Below, piece after piece: positions 8,663 through 17,678 of a stretch of 64,000 nt of DNA (positions are counted from its first letter, which is position 1; each line of letters begins with the position of its first letter). This stretch comes from Tsuneonella troitsensis. Lineage in GTDB: Bacteria > Pseudomonadota > Alphaproteobacteria > Sphingomonadales > Sphingomonadaceae. The stretch lies in the NCBI RefSeq assembly GCF_001441535.1, contig NZ_LMAU01000004.1, positions 124,001-188,000 on the forward strand. The letters are read 5' to 3'. The notes beneath the pieces are model-generated. The model was not told the origin of the DNA, did no database searches, and saw nothing but the letters and a program-made list of their open reading frames with translations. The translations under genes and the position numbers were made by a program.

Positions 8663-10045
8663 ATGAGCAAATCCATCGACCTGATCCAGCCCGATCGCGG
8701 CCAGTCCGCCATCGCCATTCACCTCGTCAACAAGGACGGCTTCGCCGAATGGGCGAAGAAGCTGACCAAAGGACAGCGCGCCTCGCTCGACGCGCAGAAA
8801 TTCGACGGCGGCGGATATCAGGTCGGCATCGTGCCCGATGGAGACGGATGGTTCGCGGTCGGCGGAGTGGCCGATCCCGCCAGCCTTTCGAGCTGGTGCA
8901 TGGCCAAGCTGGCCGAATCTCTGCCTGAAGGCACCTATCGCCGTGAAGGAGGCGAACCGGGCCCGGCGCTGTTCGGCTGGCAGACCGCGCAATACCGGTT
9001 CACGCGCTACAGGGACGACGAGAAAGCGCCGGGGCCGCGCGTGCTGCTGACGAAGGACGCCAAGGCGATCGAGCCGGCGCTCGCGGAGGCCCGCGCATCG
9101 ATGCACGTCGCCACGCTCGTGAATACTCCAGCCGAGGACATGGGGCCTGCCGCGCTCGAGGCCGAAATGGAAGCGCTGGCGAAGGCGCACAAGGCCAAGC
9201 TGTCGGTCGTGAAGGGAGAAGCGCTGGAGCGCGAATATCCGATGGTCCACGCGGTCGGGCGCGCGGCCGCTCGCGAGCACGCGCCGCGACTGATGCACCT
9301 CGTTTGGGGCCAGGAAAAAGACCCGGTGCTCGCGATCGTCGGCAAGGGGGTGTGCTTCGATTCGGGCGGGCTCGACGTGAAGCCGTCCGCCGGAATGCTG
9401 CTCATGAAGAAGGATATGGGCGGGGCGGCGCACGCGCTCGCGCTGGCCGGCCTGATCATGGGCGCGGGGCTGAAGGTGCGGCTGCACCTGCTGGTCCCGG
9501 CGGTCGAGAACGCGATTTCGTCCAACGCCTTCCGCCCCGGCGACGTCCTGAAGAGCCGCAAGGGCCTGACGGTCGAGATCGGCAACACCGATGCCGAAGG
9601 GCGCCTAATCCTCGGCGACGCGCTGACCCGCGCGAGCGAGGAAAATCCCGACCTGATTATCGACTTCGCGACGCTGACCGGCGCGGCACGGGTCGCGCTG
9701 GGACCCGACCTCCCCGCCCTGATGGCGCGGCGCGACGAGACGGCCGACGCGCTGCTTGCCGCGGGCAAATCCAGCGACGACGCCTGCTGGCGGCTGCCCT
9801 TGCCCGAGGCCTACGCCGAATGGCTCAAATCCGACATCGCCGACACCAACAATGCGCACGGCAATGCCTTTGCCGGGGCGAGCGTGGCGGGCCTGTTCCT
9901 CGACAAGTTCGTCGGCAAGGACATCGACTGGGCGCATTTCGACACCTTCGCCTGGCGTCCGGCGGCCAAGCCCGGACGACCCAAGGGCGGCGCGGCGCTC
10001 GGCCTGCGGGCGGCATGGCACATGCTGCAGGCGCGCTACGGCTAA
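8663..10045 (+). CDS. leucyl aminopeptidase family protein (M17)
   Basis: A 460-residue M17 zinc exopeptidase. The metal and catalytic motifs are GKGVCFDSGGLDVKPS, MKKDMGGAAH and the family signature NTDAEGRLILGDAL. The N-terminal macro-like domain spans about 1-150 and the catalytic domain about 160-455. I chose the ATG at 8663 (MSKSIDL), which has GAGGTGCGG upstream. The SH3-like gene follows 64 bases later. In related sphingomonads, from memory, an NlpC/P60 hydrolase often follows this gene, so the pairing matters for interpreting the next entry. Confidence 0.92.
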   Translation: MSKSIDLIQPDRGQSAIAIHLVNKDGFAEWAKKLTKGQRASLDAQKFDGGGYQVGIVPDGDGWFAVGGVADPASLSSWCMAKLAESLPEGTYRREGGEPGPALFGWQTAQYRFTRYRDDEKAPGPRVLLTKDAKAIEPALAEARASMHVATLVNTPAEDMGPAALEAEMEALAKAHKAKLSVVKGEALEREYPMVHAVGRAAAREHAPRLMHLVWGQEKDPVLAIVGKGVCFDSGGLDVKPSAGMLLMKKDMGGAAHALALAGLIMGAGLKVRLHLLVPAVENAISSNAFRPGDVLKSRKGLTVEIGNTDAEGRLILGDALTRASEENPDLIIDFATLTGAARVALGPDLPALMARRDETADALLAAGKSSDDACWRLPLPEAYAEWLKSDIADTNNAHGNAFAGASVAGLFLDKFVGKDIDWAHFDTFAWRPAAKPGRPKGGAALGLRAAWHMLQARYG

Positions 10046-10109
10046 ACTTGCCGATAACCGCTTCGCGCTATAAGCGCGCGCAACACCTCGCAGGGGCCAG
10101 ACGAACACA

Positions 10110-10457
10110 GTGACCGAAGCCGGCGCGTATCCGATACCCGAGGGGCAGCTTTCGCTGGCCGGCCCCGTCGCGCGCCCGGCGGTCGGAACCGTCCCCATCC
10201 GCGGCGACCTGGCGCACATCGCCCTCGCCAACCGCTACCTGTGCGCGCACTACGTCGTGCCGCAACTGCGGACCGTCGGGGCGAACGCTTCGGCATTCCT
10301 TTGTCACCCGCGCGACGGATCGGACGTGGTGATCGACCTGGCTCCCGGCACGGCCATCGAAGCGCTCGATTATGCCGGACCTTGGTGCTGGGGCTGCCTG
10401 GGACCAGAAGGCCCGAGCGGATACCTGAAGATCGCCGACCTCGTTCCCGCGGACTAG
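10110..10457 (+). CDS. stand-alone SH3-like domain protein, resembles the N-terminus of NlpC/P60 hydrolases
   Basis: A 115-residue cytoplasmic-looking protein starting at GTG. Residues about 28-112 resemble the SH3-like segment at the front of sphingomonad C40 peptidases: an RGDLAHIALANRYLCAHYVVP stretch, then a DLAPGTAIEALDYAGPWCWGCLG stretch and a final GYLKIADLVP. The NlpC/P60 catalytic cysteine/histidine domain is absent: the ORF stops and argC begins four bases after it. It could be a natural single-domain protein or a gene truncated by deletion. The assignment rests on remembered family patterns. Confidence 0.55.
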   Translation: MTEAGAYPIPEGQLSLAGPVARPAVGTVPIRGDLAHIALANRYLCAHYVVPQLRTVGANASAFLCHPRDGSDVVIDLAPGTAIEALDYAGPWCWGCLGPEGPSGYLKIADLVPAD

Positions 10458-10461
10458 CGCG

Positions 10462-11400
10462 GTGACGGCAACCGTATTCATCGACGGGGCGGTCGGCACC
10501 ACCGGCCTCGAGATCGCCGACCGGCTTGCCGGACGCGCCGAGTTCGACCTGATCGTCCTCGACGACGAACGCCGCAAGGACGCGGACGCGCGGCGCGAGG
10601 CTCTCAACGAGGCCGATTTCGCGATCCTCTGCCTGCCGGACGATGCCGCGCGCGAGGCAGTGGCGCTGATCGATCCGGCCAGCGGAACGCGCGTAATCGA
10701 CGCCTCGACCGCGCACCGGGTGGCCACCGGCTGGACTTACGGTTTCCCCGAACTCGTCGGTCGCGCTGTAGTTGCAAAAGCAGATCGCGTGTCCAACCCG
10801 GGCTGCTATTCGACCGGCTTCATCGCTCTCTTGGCGCCGCTGGTCCGCGCGGGACTGCTGCCCGCCGACTGGCCCTACACCTGCAACGCCGTCTCGGGAT
10901 ACTCGGGCGGCGGAAAGAGCCTGATCGCCCGGTTCGAGCAAGATCTCGACATCGCCTGGCGCGGTTACGCGCTCGGCCTCGGCCACAAACACGTGCCCGA
11001 AATGCAGGCGCAGTGCGGCCTGTCGGTCGCGCCGCTGTTCGCCCCGGCCGTCGTCCCCGCGCACCGCGGAATGGTCGTCGAGATTCCGCTGCCGATTTCC
11101 GCGATCGCGGGCGCATCGAGTCCGGACGCCCTTCGCGACGCGCTTGCAGCGTTCTACGACGGCAGCAAGATCGTGCGAATGGGCCGCGATCCCGAAGACG
11201 GCGAGATGCTACTGCGCGGATCGCGCGAACCGTCGGACGCGATGGACCTGTTCGTCTTCGCATCGACCGACGGCTCACAAGCGCGCCTCGTCGCGGTGCT
11301 CGACAACCTCGGCAAGGGCGCCAGCGGCGCGGCGGTGCAATCGCTCAACCTGATGGCCGGTCTCGACGAGGCCGCGGGGCTGCGACTGCCCAATTTATAG
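10462..11400 (+). CDS. argC: N-acetyl-gamma-glutamyl-phosphate reductase, short type
   Basis: A 312-residue NADPH-dependent enzyme of arginine synthesis. It has the shorter type 2 form, with FIDGAVGTTGLEI as nucleotide-binding loop and the catalytic cysteine C115 in SNPGCYSTG. AVSGYSGGGKSLI and the HKHVPEM histidine complete the active site. It starts at GTG, four bases after the SH3-like gene, so the two share a transcript. No other arginine genes are nearby. Confidence 0.93.
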   Translation: MTATVFIDGAVGTTGLEIADRLAGRAEFDLIVLDDERRKDADARREALNEADFAILCLPDDAAREAVALIDPASGTRVIDASTAHRVATGWTYGFPELVGRAVVAKADRVSNPGCYSTGFIALLAPLVRAGLLPADWPYTCNAVSGYSGGGKSLIARFEQDLDIAWRGYALGLGHKHVPEMQAQCGLSVAPLFAPAVVPAHRGMVVEIPLPISAIAGASSPDALRDALAAFYDGSKIVRMGRDPEDGEMLLRGSREPSDAMDLFVFASTDGSQARLVAVLDNLGKGASGAAVQSLNLMAGLDEAAGLRLPNL

Positions 11401-11538
11401 GCACCTGCTGCGTGCGCTTCGGGCACCGAACCTACGGCCAGTTCGGATTGTTACCCACTGACGGCCCGAACGACACGAATCTTGCCCTTTGCGCCCTTTA
11501 AACCGATGGTCCGATGGCCTACTCGCTGCACATCGGCC

Positions 11539-11555
11539 TTGGCACGATTCTTGAT
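11539..11555 (+). promoter_or_regulatory. probable sigma-54 promoter for glnB-glnA
   Basis: TTGGCACGATTCTTGAT matches the sigma-54 consensus YTGGCACGRNNNTTGCW at every fixed position except that the -12 GC reads GA. Spacing between the -24 and -12 elements is exact. It lies 117 bases upstream of glnB, a gene classically under nitrogen control. I found no clear NtrC site upstream. Confidence 0.6.
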
Positions 11556-11570
11556 ACTCTTCGGAGGTGA

Positions 11571-12011
<441 letters not shown>

Positions 12012-12060
12012 TCAAACTGCCCCTCCCGCCAGCGGACGGGGACCAACAAGGAAAAATGGA

Positions 12061-13470
12061 ATGTCGAACGCGAAGAACGTGCTCAAGCAGATCGAGGAAA
12101 ACGAGGTCGAGTGGGTCGACCTGCGCTTCACCGATCCCCGCGGCAAGTGGCAGCACCTGACGATGGTCGCATCGATCCTCGGCGAGGACGAGCTCGAGGA
12201 CGGCCTGATGTTCGACGGTTCGTCGATCGGCGGCTGGAAGGCGATCAACGAGAGCGACATGATTTTGAAGCCCGACCTCGAGCGGGTCTACATGGATCCC
12301 TTCAGCGCCACGCCGATGATGATCGTGTTCTGCGACATCGTCGAGCCGTCGACCGGTGAATGGTACGCCCGCGACCCGCGCACGACCGCCAAGCGCGCCG
12401 AGAACTTCCTCAAGTCCACCGGCCTCGGCGACACCGTCTATGTCGGCCCGGAAGCCGAGTTCTTCATGTTCGACGACGTAAAGTTCTACGACGGCTATGA
12501 CGGTTCGGGCTACAAGATCGACGACATCGAGTTGCCGACCAATACCGGCCGCGACTACGAGGCGGGCAACCTCGGCCACCGCCCCCGCGCCAAGGGCGGC
12601 TATTTCCCGGTGGCCCCGGTCGACAGCGCGGTCGACATCCGTGCCGAGATGGTCACGACGATGCTCGAAATGGGCCTACCGTGCGACAAGCACCACCACG
12701 AGGTCGCCGCCGCGCAGCACGAGCTCGGCCTCACCTTCGGCACGCTGGTCGAAACCGCCGACCGGATGCAGATCTACAAGTACGTCGTGCACCAGGTCGC
12801 CCACGCCTATGGCAAGACCGCGACCTTCATGCCCAAGCCGATCAAGGAAGATAACGGTTCGGGCATGCACACCCACATGTCGATCTGGGAGGGCAAGAGG
12901 CCGCTGTTCGCGGGTAACGGCTATGCCGGCCTGTCGGACATGTGCCTTTACTTCATCGGCGGCGTGATCAAGCACGCCAAGGCGCTGAACGCCTTCACCA
13001 ACCCGACGACCAACAGCTACAAGCGGCTGGTTCCGGGCTTCGAGGCGCCGGTGCTGCTGGCCTATTCGGCGCGCAACCGTTCGGCATCGTGCCGCATCCC
13101 TTACGGCGCGGGCGAAAAGGCCAAGCGGGTCGAGTTCCGCTTCCCCGACGCGATGGCCAACCCCTATCTCGCCTACGCGGCGATGCTGATGGCCGGCCTC
13201 GACGGGATCCAGAACAAGATCCACCCTGGCGAAGCGATGGACAAGAACCTCTACGACCTGCCGCCGGCAGAGCTGGCCGAAGTTCCGACCGTTTGCGGAT
13301 CGTTGCGCGAAGCGCTCGAAAGCCTCGAGGCGGATCACGAATTCCTGCTCAAGGGCGACGTGTTCACCAAGGACCAGATCGACGCCTACGCCGAGCTTTT
13401 GTGGGCCGACGTCAGCCGCTGGGAGACCACCCCCAGCTCGGTCGAATACGACATGTACTTCAGCGCCTGA
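12061..13470 (+). CDS. glnA: glutamine synthetase, type I
   Basis: A 469-residue dodecameric enzyme joining ammonia to glutamate with ATP. The family motifs are visible: [11 protein letters not shown] near the N-terminus, [10 protein letters not shown] for metal binding, [16 protein letters not shown], and NLYDLPPAE with the adenylylated tyrosine Y398. This places it in the GSI-beta class controlled by GlnE. AAGGAAAAA precedes the ATG. It is co-transcribed with glnB and followed by a strong hairpin. Confidence 0.97.
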   Translation: MSNAKNVLKQIEENEVEWVDLRFTDPRGKWQHLTMVASILGEDELEDGLMFDGSSIGGWKAINESDMILKPDLERVYMDPFSATPMMIVFCDIVEPSTGEWYARDPRTTAKRAENFLKSTGLGDTVYVGPEAEFFMFDDVKFYDGYDGSGYKIDDIELPTNTGRDYEAGNLGHRPRAKGGYFPVAPVDSAVDIRAEMVTTMLEMGLPCDKHHHEVAAAQHELGLTFGTLVETADRMQIYKYVVHQVAHAYGKTATFMPKPIKEDNGSGMHTHMSIWEGKRPLFAGNGYAGLSDMCLYFIGGVIKHAKALNAFTNPTTNSYKRLVPGFEAPVLLAYSARNRSASCRIPYGAGEKAKRVEFRFPDAMANPYLAYAAMLMAGLDGIQNKIHPGEAMDKNLYDLPPAELAEVPTVCGSLREALESLEADHEFLLKGDVFTKDQIDAYAELLWADVSRWETTPSSVEYDMYFSA

Positions 13471-13496
13471 CGTTCAGGCCTGCAGCCACGCAATTG

Positions 13497-13530
13497 GGGG
13501 CGTCCGGAGCGATCCGGGCGCCCCTTTGCT
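13497..13530. terminator. intrinsic terminator between glnA and the convergent membrane-protein gene
   Basis: An 11-bp stem (13497-13507 with 13514-13524, one G-U pair) closes a six-base loop and is followed by TTTGCTT. It lies 26 bases after the glnA stop and just before the end of the convergent gene. Confidence 0.8.
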
Positions 13531-13533
13531 TCG

Positions 13534-14196
13534 TCACGATCGGGGCGCCATCATCCCCCGCCGCCCGATCGTCCAGAAGGTCGCGAGCAGCGGCGCTGCC
13601 CAGAACGCGGTGAGCACATCGATCGCGCGCGGCGCAGGGGCCATCCCGAGATAGGCGATTGCCGACCAGATTCCGAGAACCGCGAAGAGCAGGTAGTACG
13701 ACGCCGAAGCGGTCTCCTGCATCACCGCGCGCATCAGCTCCTCGGACTTGCGGATGATCGAAACGCTCAGCAGGGTCGCCAGAAAGAGCGACACGCCGCC
13801 GATCAGCAGCGCCATCGTGGGAGCGAGAAGCCCTCCCGCACCGCCCAGTGCGATGCTGGCGAGGCTGATGCCGATCAGGATGCACCCCGCCGCGCTGAGC
13901 CTCAGCGTGGGTCCTTCCTCGCGCACCTCGTCCGCATCCTCGACGTTGAGCAGGGCCGCACCGACGCGCGGCGACAGCGAGCCGAGGCCGACGAACAGCC
14001 CCATCATGATGTAGAGCAGCGACACGAGCAGGGCGACCTCGACGCCGACGAGATTTGCCAGCGGACCGCCGTCGTTGACGCTTTCGGCAGCGAACTTGCC
14101 GAGGAAATACCCGCCTATCCCGCCTATGATCGACAGACCGGCGACTTTCCTCCAGCCCGACCAGAGCGGCTTCGATTGACCTTCGACCATCGTCAT
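13534..14196 (-). CDS. multi-pass membrane protein paired with an Xre regulator
   Basis: A 220-residue protein with about five or six hydrophobic helices (for example AGLSIIGGIGGYFLG, VEVALLVSLLYIMMGLFVG, AAGCILIGISLASIALG and TMALLIGGVSLFLATLL). No catalytic motif is recognised. It begins at an ATGA overlap with the upstream regulator. Small YozG-like HTH genes translationally coupled to a membrane protein form a recurring pair in bacteria whose role is mostly undefined. Its expression should follow the palindrome array upstream of the regulator. An alternative ATG two codons downstream is possible. Confidence 0.75.
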   Translation of the reverse strand: MTMVEGQSKPLWSGWRKVAGLSIIGGIGGYFLGKFAAESVNDGGPLANLVGVEVALLVSLLYIMMGLFVGLGSLSPRVGAALLNVEDADEVREEGPTLRLSAAGCILIGISLASIALGGAGGLLAPTMALLIGGVSLFLATLLSVSIIRKSEELMRAVMQETASASYYLLFAVLGIWSAIAYLGMAPAPRAIDVLTAFWAAPLLATFWTIGRRGMMAPRS

Positions 14197-14399
14197 TCCT
14201 CCGGCTCCCATTCGTCGATGAACAGATCGGGCACCGTCACGGCGAACAGCTTCGCCATGCGCAGCGCCAGGGGCAGCGAGGGATCGTACTTGTCGGTTTC
14301 GACCGCGTTGATCGTCTGGCGCGAGACGCCGAGGCGCCGGGCCAGTTCGCCCTGGCTCCAGCCTTTCGCCTCCCGATGATCGCGCAACCGGTTGAGCAC
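14193..14399 (-). CDS. small Xre-family HTH regulator
   Basis: A 68-residue protein that is almost entirely one helix-turn-helix domain: KGWSQGELARRLGVSRQTINAVETDKYDPSLPLALRMAKLFAV, about residues 12-54. It starts at GTG with GGGAG upstream, and its stop overlaps the next start. Immediately upstream are three copies of a 16-bp palindrome, the obvious operator for autoregulation. There is no sensor domain, so any signal must come from the coupled membrane protein or from elsewhere. Confidence 0.88.
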   Translation of the reverse strand: MLNRLRDHREAKGWSQGELARRLGVSRQTINAVETDKYDPSLPLALRMAKLFAVTVPDLFIDEWEPEE

Positions 14400-14417
14400 C
14401 GTTCACTCCCACTGCCT

Positions 14418-14467
14418 GTAAAGAGCTCTTTACTGTAAAGAGCTCTTGTCAGTCAAGAGCTCTTTAC
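14418..14467 (-). promoter_or_regulatory. operator array: three palindromes spaced exactly 17 bp apart
   Basis: Palindromes are at 14418-14433 (GTAAAGAGCTCTTTAC, perfect), 14435-14450 (6 of 8 half-site bases matching) and 14452-14467 (7 of 8). Their centres are 17 bp apart. On the minus strand TTGACT, a possible -35 element, falls between the second and third. They lie just before the Xre gene, so binding would block its promoter. Confidence 0.8.
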
Positions 14468-14516
14468 AGCTGCCATGAACGGGTTGGTAACCGGAATGCG
14501 CGGCAGGCGGGTTCGC

Positions 14517-15755
14517 TTACTCGCAAAGACCCGCCGCGCGCTGTGCCATGCCCGCAAGCCCCTTCTTGCACTTGGGCTTGCCCGATGCGGGCGCCTCCCG
14601 AGTTTGACCTGCCGAGGTGTCGTCGCCTGCGCCCATCGCGCCCATGTCCATTCCCAGCATCGCCATGGTCATCGAGCGGAACCGCGCGCGTGCGATCCAC
14701 TCCGGGTTCCACGGCGTCTTCGCGTTGGCCGGGCGCGGCGGATAGGCGAAATGGCGTTCGGGGCCGTAGGCATAGAGGCTCGCCATGGTGACCTCTCCCC
14801 CCGCCTGCTTGACCTCCGCAGGGACGGTGCACTGGGTCTGCGATGGCGCCATGACCGTCCGCGCGGTGATGAGCCGGGCGACCGCGGCGGGCGAGAGCCA
14901 GTCCCACATCGGACCGCCGAACGCCTGGCTGGCCGAAGAAGCCCACCAGACCATTTCGGCAACCTCGCCGCCCCGCGTGGTCTTGGCGGAAAACGCCCAC
15001 GCGTAGTACCCGGTCGCGTCGGGCACCGGGTTCCAGTTCATGGCATAGGCCCCGCTCGCCAGCGCTTCGCTCCTTAGCGCGATCGGCGCCATGAAATCGG
15101 TGTCCAGCGTGAAGCCGATGTCCGGCGTATAGTTGCCGCTGACCTTGTGCGCTCCCAGAAGCGAAGCGTTGGCGGGTACCGGCCTGGCTTCGGTCCCGTT
15201 GGGCCAGTCGCCATAAGTGCGGCTGTTCGCTTGCTGGACGCGCCATTCCTCCGCGACGGCGAGCGGCTGCGCATAGAGGCCCGGCGGCACCTGGCCGCTG
15301 GCGACCTTGGCGAAGTCGATCACCACCGGCTGTCCGGGCCCGGCACGTTCGCCGCAGCCCCAGTAAAGGAGCAGCCGGCCCTTCGGCGTCTGCGGCGAAT
15401 ATTCGCCCGAGCGCCCTTCCTGCTGCGGGGTGACGAGCGGCAGGGTTGGCCCGAACCGGGCACCCGAGGGAAGCGTATGCGTCGCTGCGGGCGATCCGGT
15501 GGGCGAACGGGTCGAGCCCAATCGCAGGACGAGTTCGTGCGCCCTTCCTCCCCCTTGCCCGCGCATCATGGCCATGGCCGCGGACACGCCGCCGCCCTGC
15601 CCCATCGCGCCCATTCCGGAGATCGTCCCCGCGTCGAGCGTGTAGCGCGCTACCGGTGTGTTGCTGCCTTGGGTGAAAGCGGGCGCCGATACGAGTGCGG
15701 CCCCGATCGCGATCGCCGCAGTGGCGGCTATGCGAGCTTTTAGATGCGAGTCCAT
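14517..15755 (-). CDS. secreted protein of unknown function
   Basis: A 412-residue product with a signal peptide (AATAAIAIGAALVSAPAFTQG, cleavage about residue 28). A glycine/methionine-rich stretch follows (GMGAMGQGGG, AMAMMRGQGGG). The body is about 330 residues with no recognised catalytic motif. Patterns such as LLLYWGCGERAGPGQPVVIDF and YYAWAFSAKTT look like beta-rich, carbohydrate-binding-like segments; this is only an impression. A similar protein occurs in other sphingomonads, as far as I remember. It ends upstream of the Xre operator array on the same strand. Confidence 0.65.
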   Translation of the reverse strand: MDSHLKARIAATAAIAIGAALVSAPAFTQGSNTPVARYTLDAGTISGMGAMGQGGGVSAAMAMMRGQGGGRAHELVLRLGSTRSPTGSPAATHTLPSGARFGPTLPLVTPQQEGRSGEYSPQTPKGRLLLYWGCGERAGPGQPVVIDFAKVASGQVPPGLYAQPLAVAEEWRVQQANSRTYGDWPNGTEARPVPANASLLGAHKVSGNYTPDIGFTLDTDFMAPIALRSEALASGAYAMNWNPVPDATGYYAWAFSAKTTRGGEVAEMVWWASSASQAFGGPMWDWLSPAAVARLITARTVMAPSQTQCTVPAEVKQAGGEVTMASLYAYGPERHFAYPPRPANAKTPWNPEWIARARFRSMTMAMLGMDMGAMGAGDDTSAGQTREAPASGKPKCKKGLAGMAQRAAGLCE

Positions 15756-15925
15756 GCTTGTCTCCGTCCCGTGGGAGCGGCCCGACTCTTATCGCTATAT
15801 GGGGCACGATACTGCGATGGACACGGCGGGGATAGGGCATTTTGGATCATCGGATTGGGCCTGTCCTACAAGCCAGAATTGTGCCTAATACGCCCGCCTC
15901 AAATCATCATGCCGAGGCCGCTTCC

Positions 15926-16549
15926 ATGAATCGCAAAGCCATATTCGATGCCGTGCGCACCATGCTGCGACGGGGATTCACCAGGCGCGAAGTGGCCGCG
16001 CTCGATGCGGCGATCGATGCCGCCGCCGCCGGGACTGGAGTTTCTCCCCAGGACACTGTGACAGGTGTGACATACCCACGGCAGATCGCGAAAGTCGGCC
16101 CGGCCGGGTTGGCGCTCATCAAGGACTTCGAAGGGCTGGCCAAGGTGCGCCCGGACGGCTTGGTCGAGGCCTATCCCGATCCTGGCACCGGCGGCGCGCC
16201 CTGGACGATCGGCTGGGGCGCAACCGGGCCCGACATCGGCCCGGGCACGGTGTGGACGCGATCCGAATGCGACGCGCGGCTCGCTATCGATGTCGCGCGT
16301 CATGCAGCCGACGTCGTCCGGGCGCTCGGCGATGCACCCACGACGCAGGCTCAGTTCGATGCGCTGGTCAGCTTTCACTACAACACCGGGGCGATTGCGC
16401 GTGCGACACTGACCCGGCGCCATCGGCAAGGCGATTTCGCGGGCGCGGCGGCCGAATTCGCCCGCTGGAACCGCGCTGGCGGGCGCGTGATGGCGGGCCT
16501 AACCCGGCGCCGAGAAGCCGAAGCGCGGCTATACCGAAAAGAATTCTGA
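15926..16549 (+). CDS. GH24 (phage-type) lysozyme
   Basis: A 207-residue muramidase of the T4-lysozyme/endolysin family. The catalytic set is in order: E69 in IKDFEGL, D85 in YPDPGTGG and T94 in APWTIGWG. The ending NRAGGRVMAGLTRRREAEARLY is the usual GH24 C-terminus. A 55-residue N-terminal extension has no signal peptide. No holin or phage structural gene is nearby, so this is either a lone domesticated endolysin or a cell-wall enzyme. I used MNRKAIF as start; an upstream in-frame ATG at 15842 is less likely. Confidence 0.88.
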   Translation: MNRKAIFDAVRTMLRRGFTRREVAALDAAIDAAAAGTGVSPQDTVTGVTYPRQIAKVGPAGLALIKDFEGLAKVRPDGLVEAYPDPGTGGAPWTIGWGATGPDIGPGTVWTRSECDARLAIDVARHAADVVRALGDAPTTQAQFDALVSFHYNTGAIARATLTRRHRQGDFAGAAAEFARWNRAGGRVMAGLTRRREAEARLYRKEF

Positions 16550-16653
16550 CCCCGGTTTACGCCTGATATTGCCAATTATCAGGTTTCGTTGCCGAATGTT
16601 CATGGAACCGTCGCACCTTTCGCACCGTTCACCCGGGCAAAAGGAGACACACC

Positions 16654-17667
16654 ATGCGTAAGCTTCTGATAGGTGCGGCGGCGATTGCCCTGGCCGCCAG
16701 CGGAGCGGTCGCCCAGCCCGGCCCCGGAAATGGCGGCGGCAACGGCGGCGGAAACAAAGGGGGCGGCCCGGCCGCCGCTTCGATGAAGGACCAGGGCGGC
16801 AAGCCCGACCGCGGTCCGCAGGCGCAGCAACAGCGCGCGGCGCAGCCCGATCGCGGGCCGCCCGCGAAGGCTGCCAATGTCGATCGGGGACCTGCCGCAC
16901 GCGCGGACAATGGTCCGCAGCGCGGCAACGGCCCGCAGCGCGCCAACGACGACCGGCCCGGACAGGGCAACGCTCGTTCGGCGGACAATCGCAACGATCG
17001 CGTGGAACGCCGCGTCGTCCGCGACGTAATCGATCGCGGGTCGCCTGCGCGCAACGTGCGGACGATCTCGTACGCCCGAACGAATTACGGCATCATCGAC
17101 GGCTGCCCTCCGGGTCTCGCAAAGAAGAACAACGGCTGCACGCCGCCGGGCCTCGCCAAGCAGCGCGCAGGCTGGGGCGACGAGTATTACCGCCCGTCCT
17201 GGTACGGTTATCGCTCGATCGGAGACGGCCGCTACTACTATGACGACGGCTATCTCTACCGCGTGAACGACGGCGGATCGATCCTCGGCTACCTGCCGCT
17301 TCTCGGTGGCGCGCTGTCGGTCGGCAACCCGTGGCCGAGCTATTACGAGCCGGTCTCGGTCCCCGACTACTACGTCGATTACTACAACCTCGGGCCGAGT
17401 GGCGGCTACCGCTACGCCGATGACGTGCTCTACCGCGTCGATCCGCAGACTTCGGCGATCACTTCGATCGCCGCGCTGCTGACCGGGGACCAGTTCTCGG
17501 TCGGCCAGCAAATCCCCAGCGGATACGACATCTACAACGTCCCGTATCCCTACCAGGATCGCTATTACGATTCGCCCGATGCGAACTACCGCTACTCGGA
17601 CGGCTACGTGTACGAAGTCGACCCGACCACCCAGTTGATCACCGCCGCCATCGAGCTGCTGACCTGA
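16654..17667 (+). CDS. exported protein with low-complexity region and three C-terminal repeats
   Basis: A 337-residue product with a signal peptide cleaved after about residue 20 (AASGAVA-QPG). Residues 22-115 are rich in Gly, Gln, Asn, Arg and Pro. A twice-repeated PPGLAK motif follows at 152-169, with cysteines C151 and C162; similar motifs occur in RcnB-like periplasmic proteins. Three tandem copies of a roughly 38-residue unit, with core YRYxDxxxYRVDPxTxxI and then LL, begin at about residues 192, 251 and 311. It probably acts in the periplasm or envelope. AAAGGAG precedes the ATG, and the fasciclin lipoprotein follows 11 bases later. Confidence 0.75.
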   Translation: MRKLLIGAAAIALAASGAVAQPGPGNGGGNGGGNKGGGPAAASMKDQGGKPDRGPQAQQQRAAQPDRGPPAKAANVDRGPAARADNGPQRGNGPQRANDDRPGQGNARSADNRNDRVERRVVRDVIDRGSPARNVRTISYARTNYGIIDGCPPGLAKKNNGCTPPGLAKQRAGWGDEYYRPSWYGYRSIGDGRYYYDDGYLYRVNDGGSILGYLPLLGGALSVGNPWPSYYEPVSVPDYYVDYYNLGPSGGYRYADDVLYRVDPQTSAITSIAALLTGDQFSVGQQIPSGYDIYNVPYPYQDRYYDSPDANYRYSDGYVYEVDPTTQLITAAIELLT

Positions 17668-17678
17668 GGGAGCGAAAG

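Noticed and set aside
11401-11538. NtrC enhancer sites upstream of the sigma-54 promoter
   Set aside because: No TGCAC-N7-GTGCA-like dyad was found in the region.
15842-16549. Prophage suggested by the GH24 lysozyme gene
   Set aside because: No holin, spanin, portal, tail or integrase gene is nearby. Lone GH24 genes are common in these genomes.
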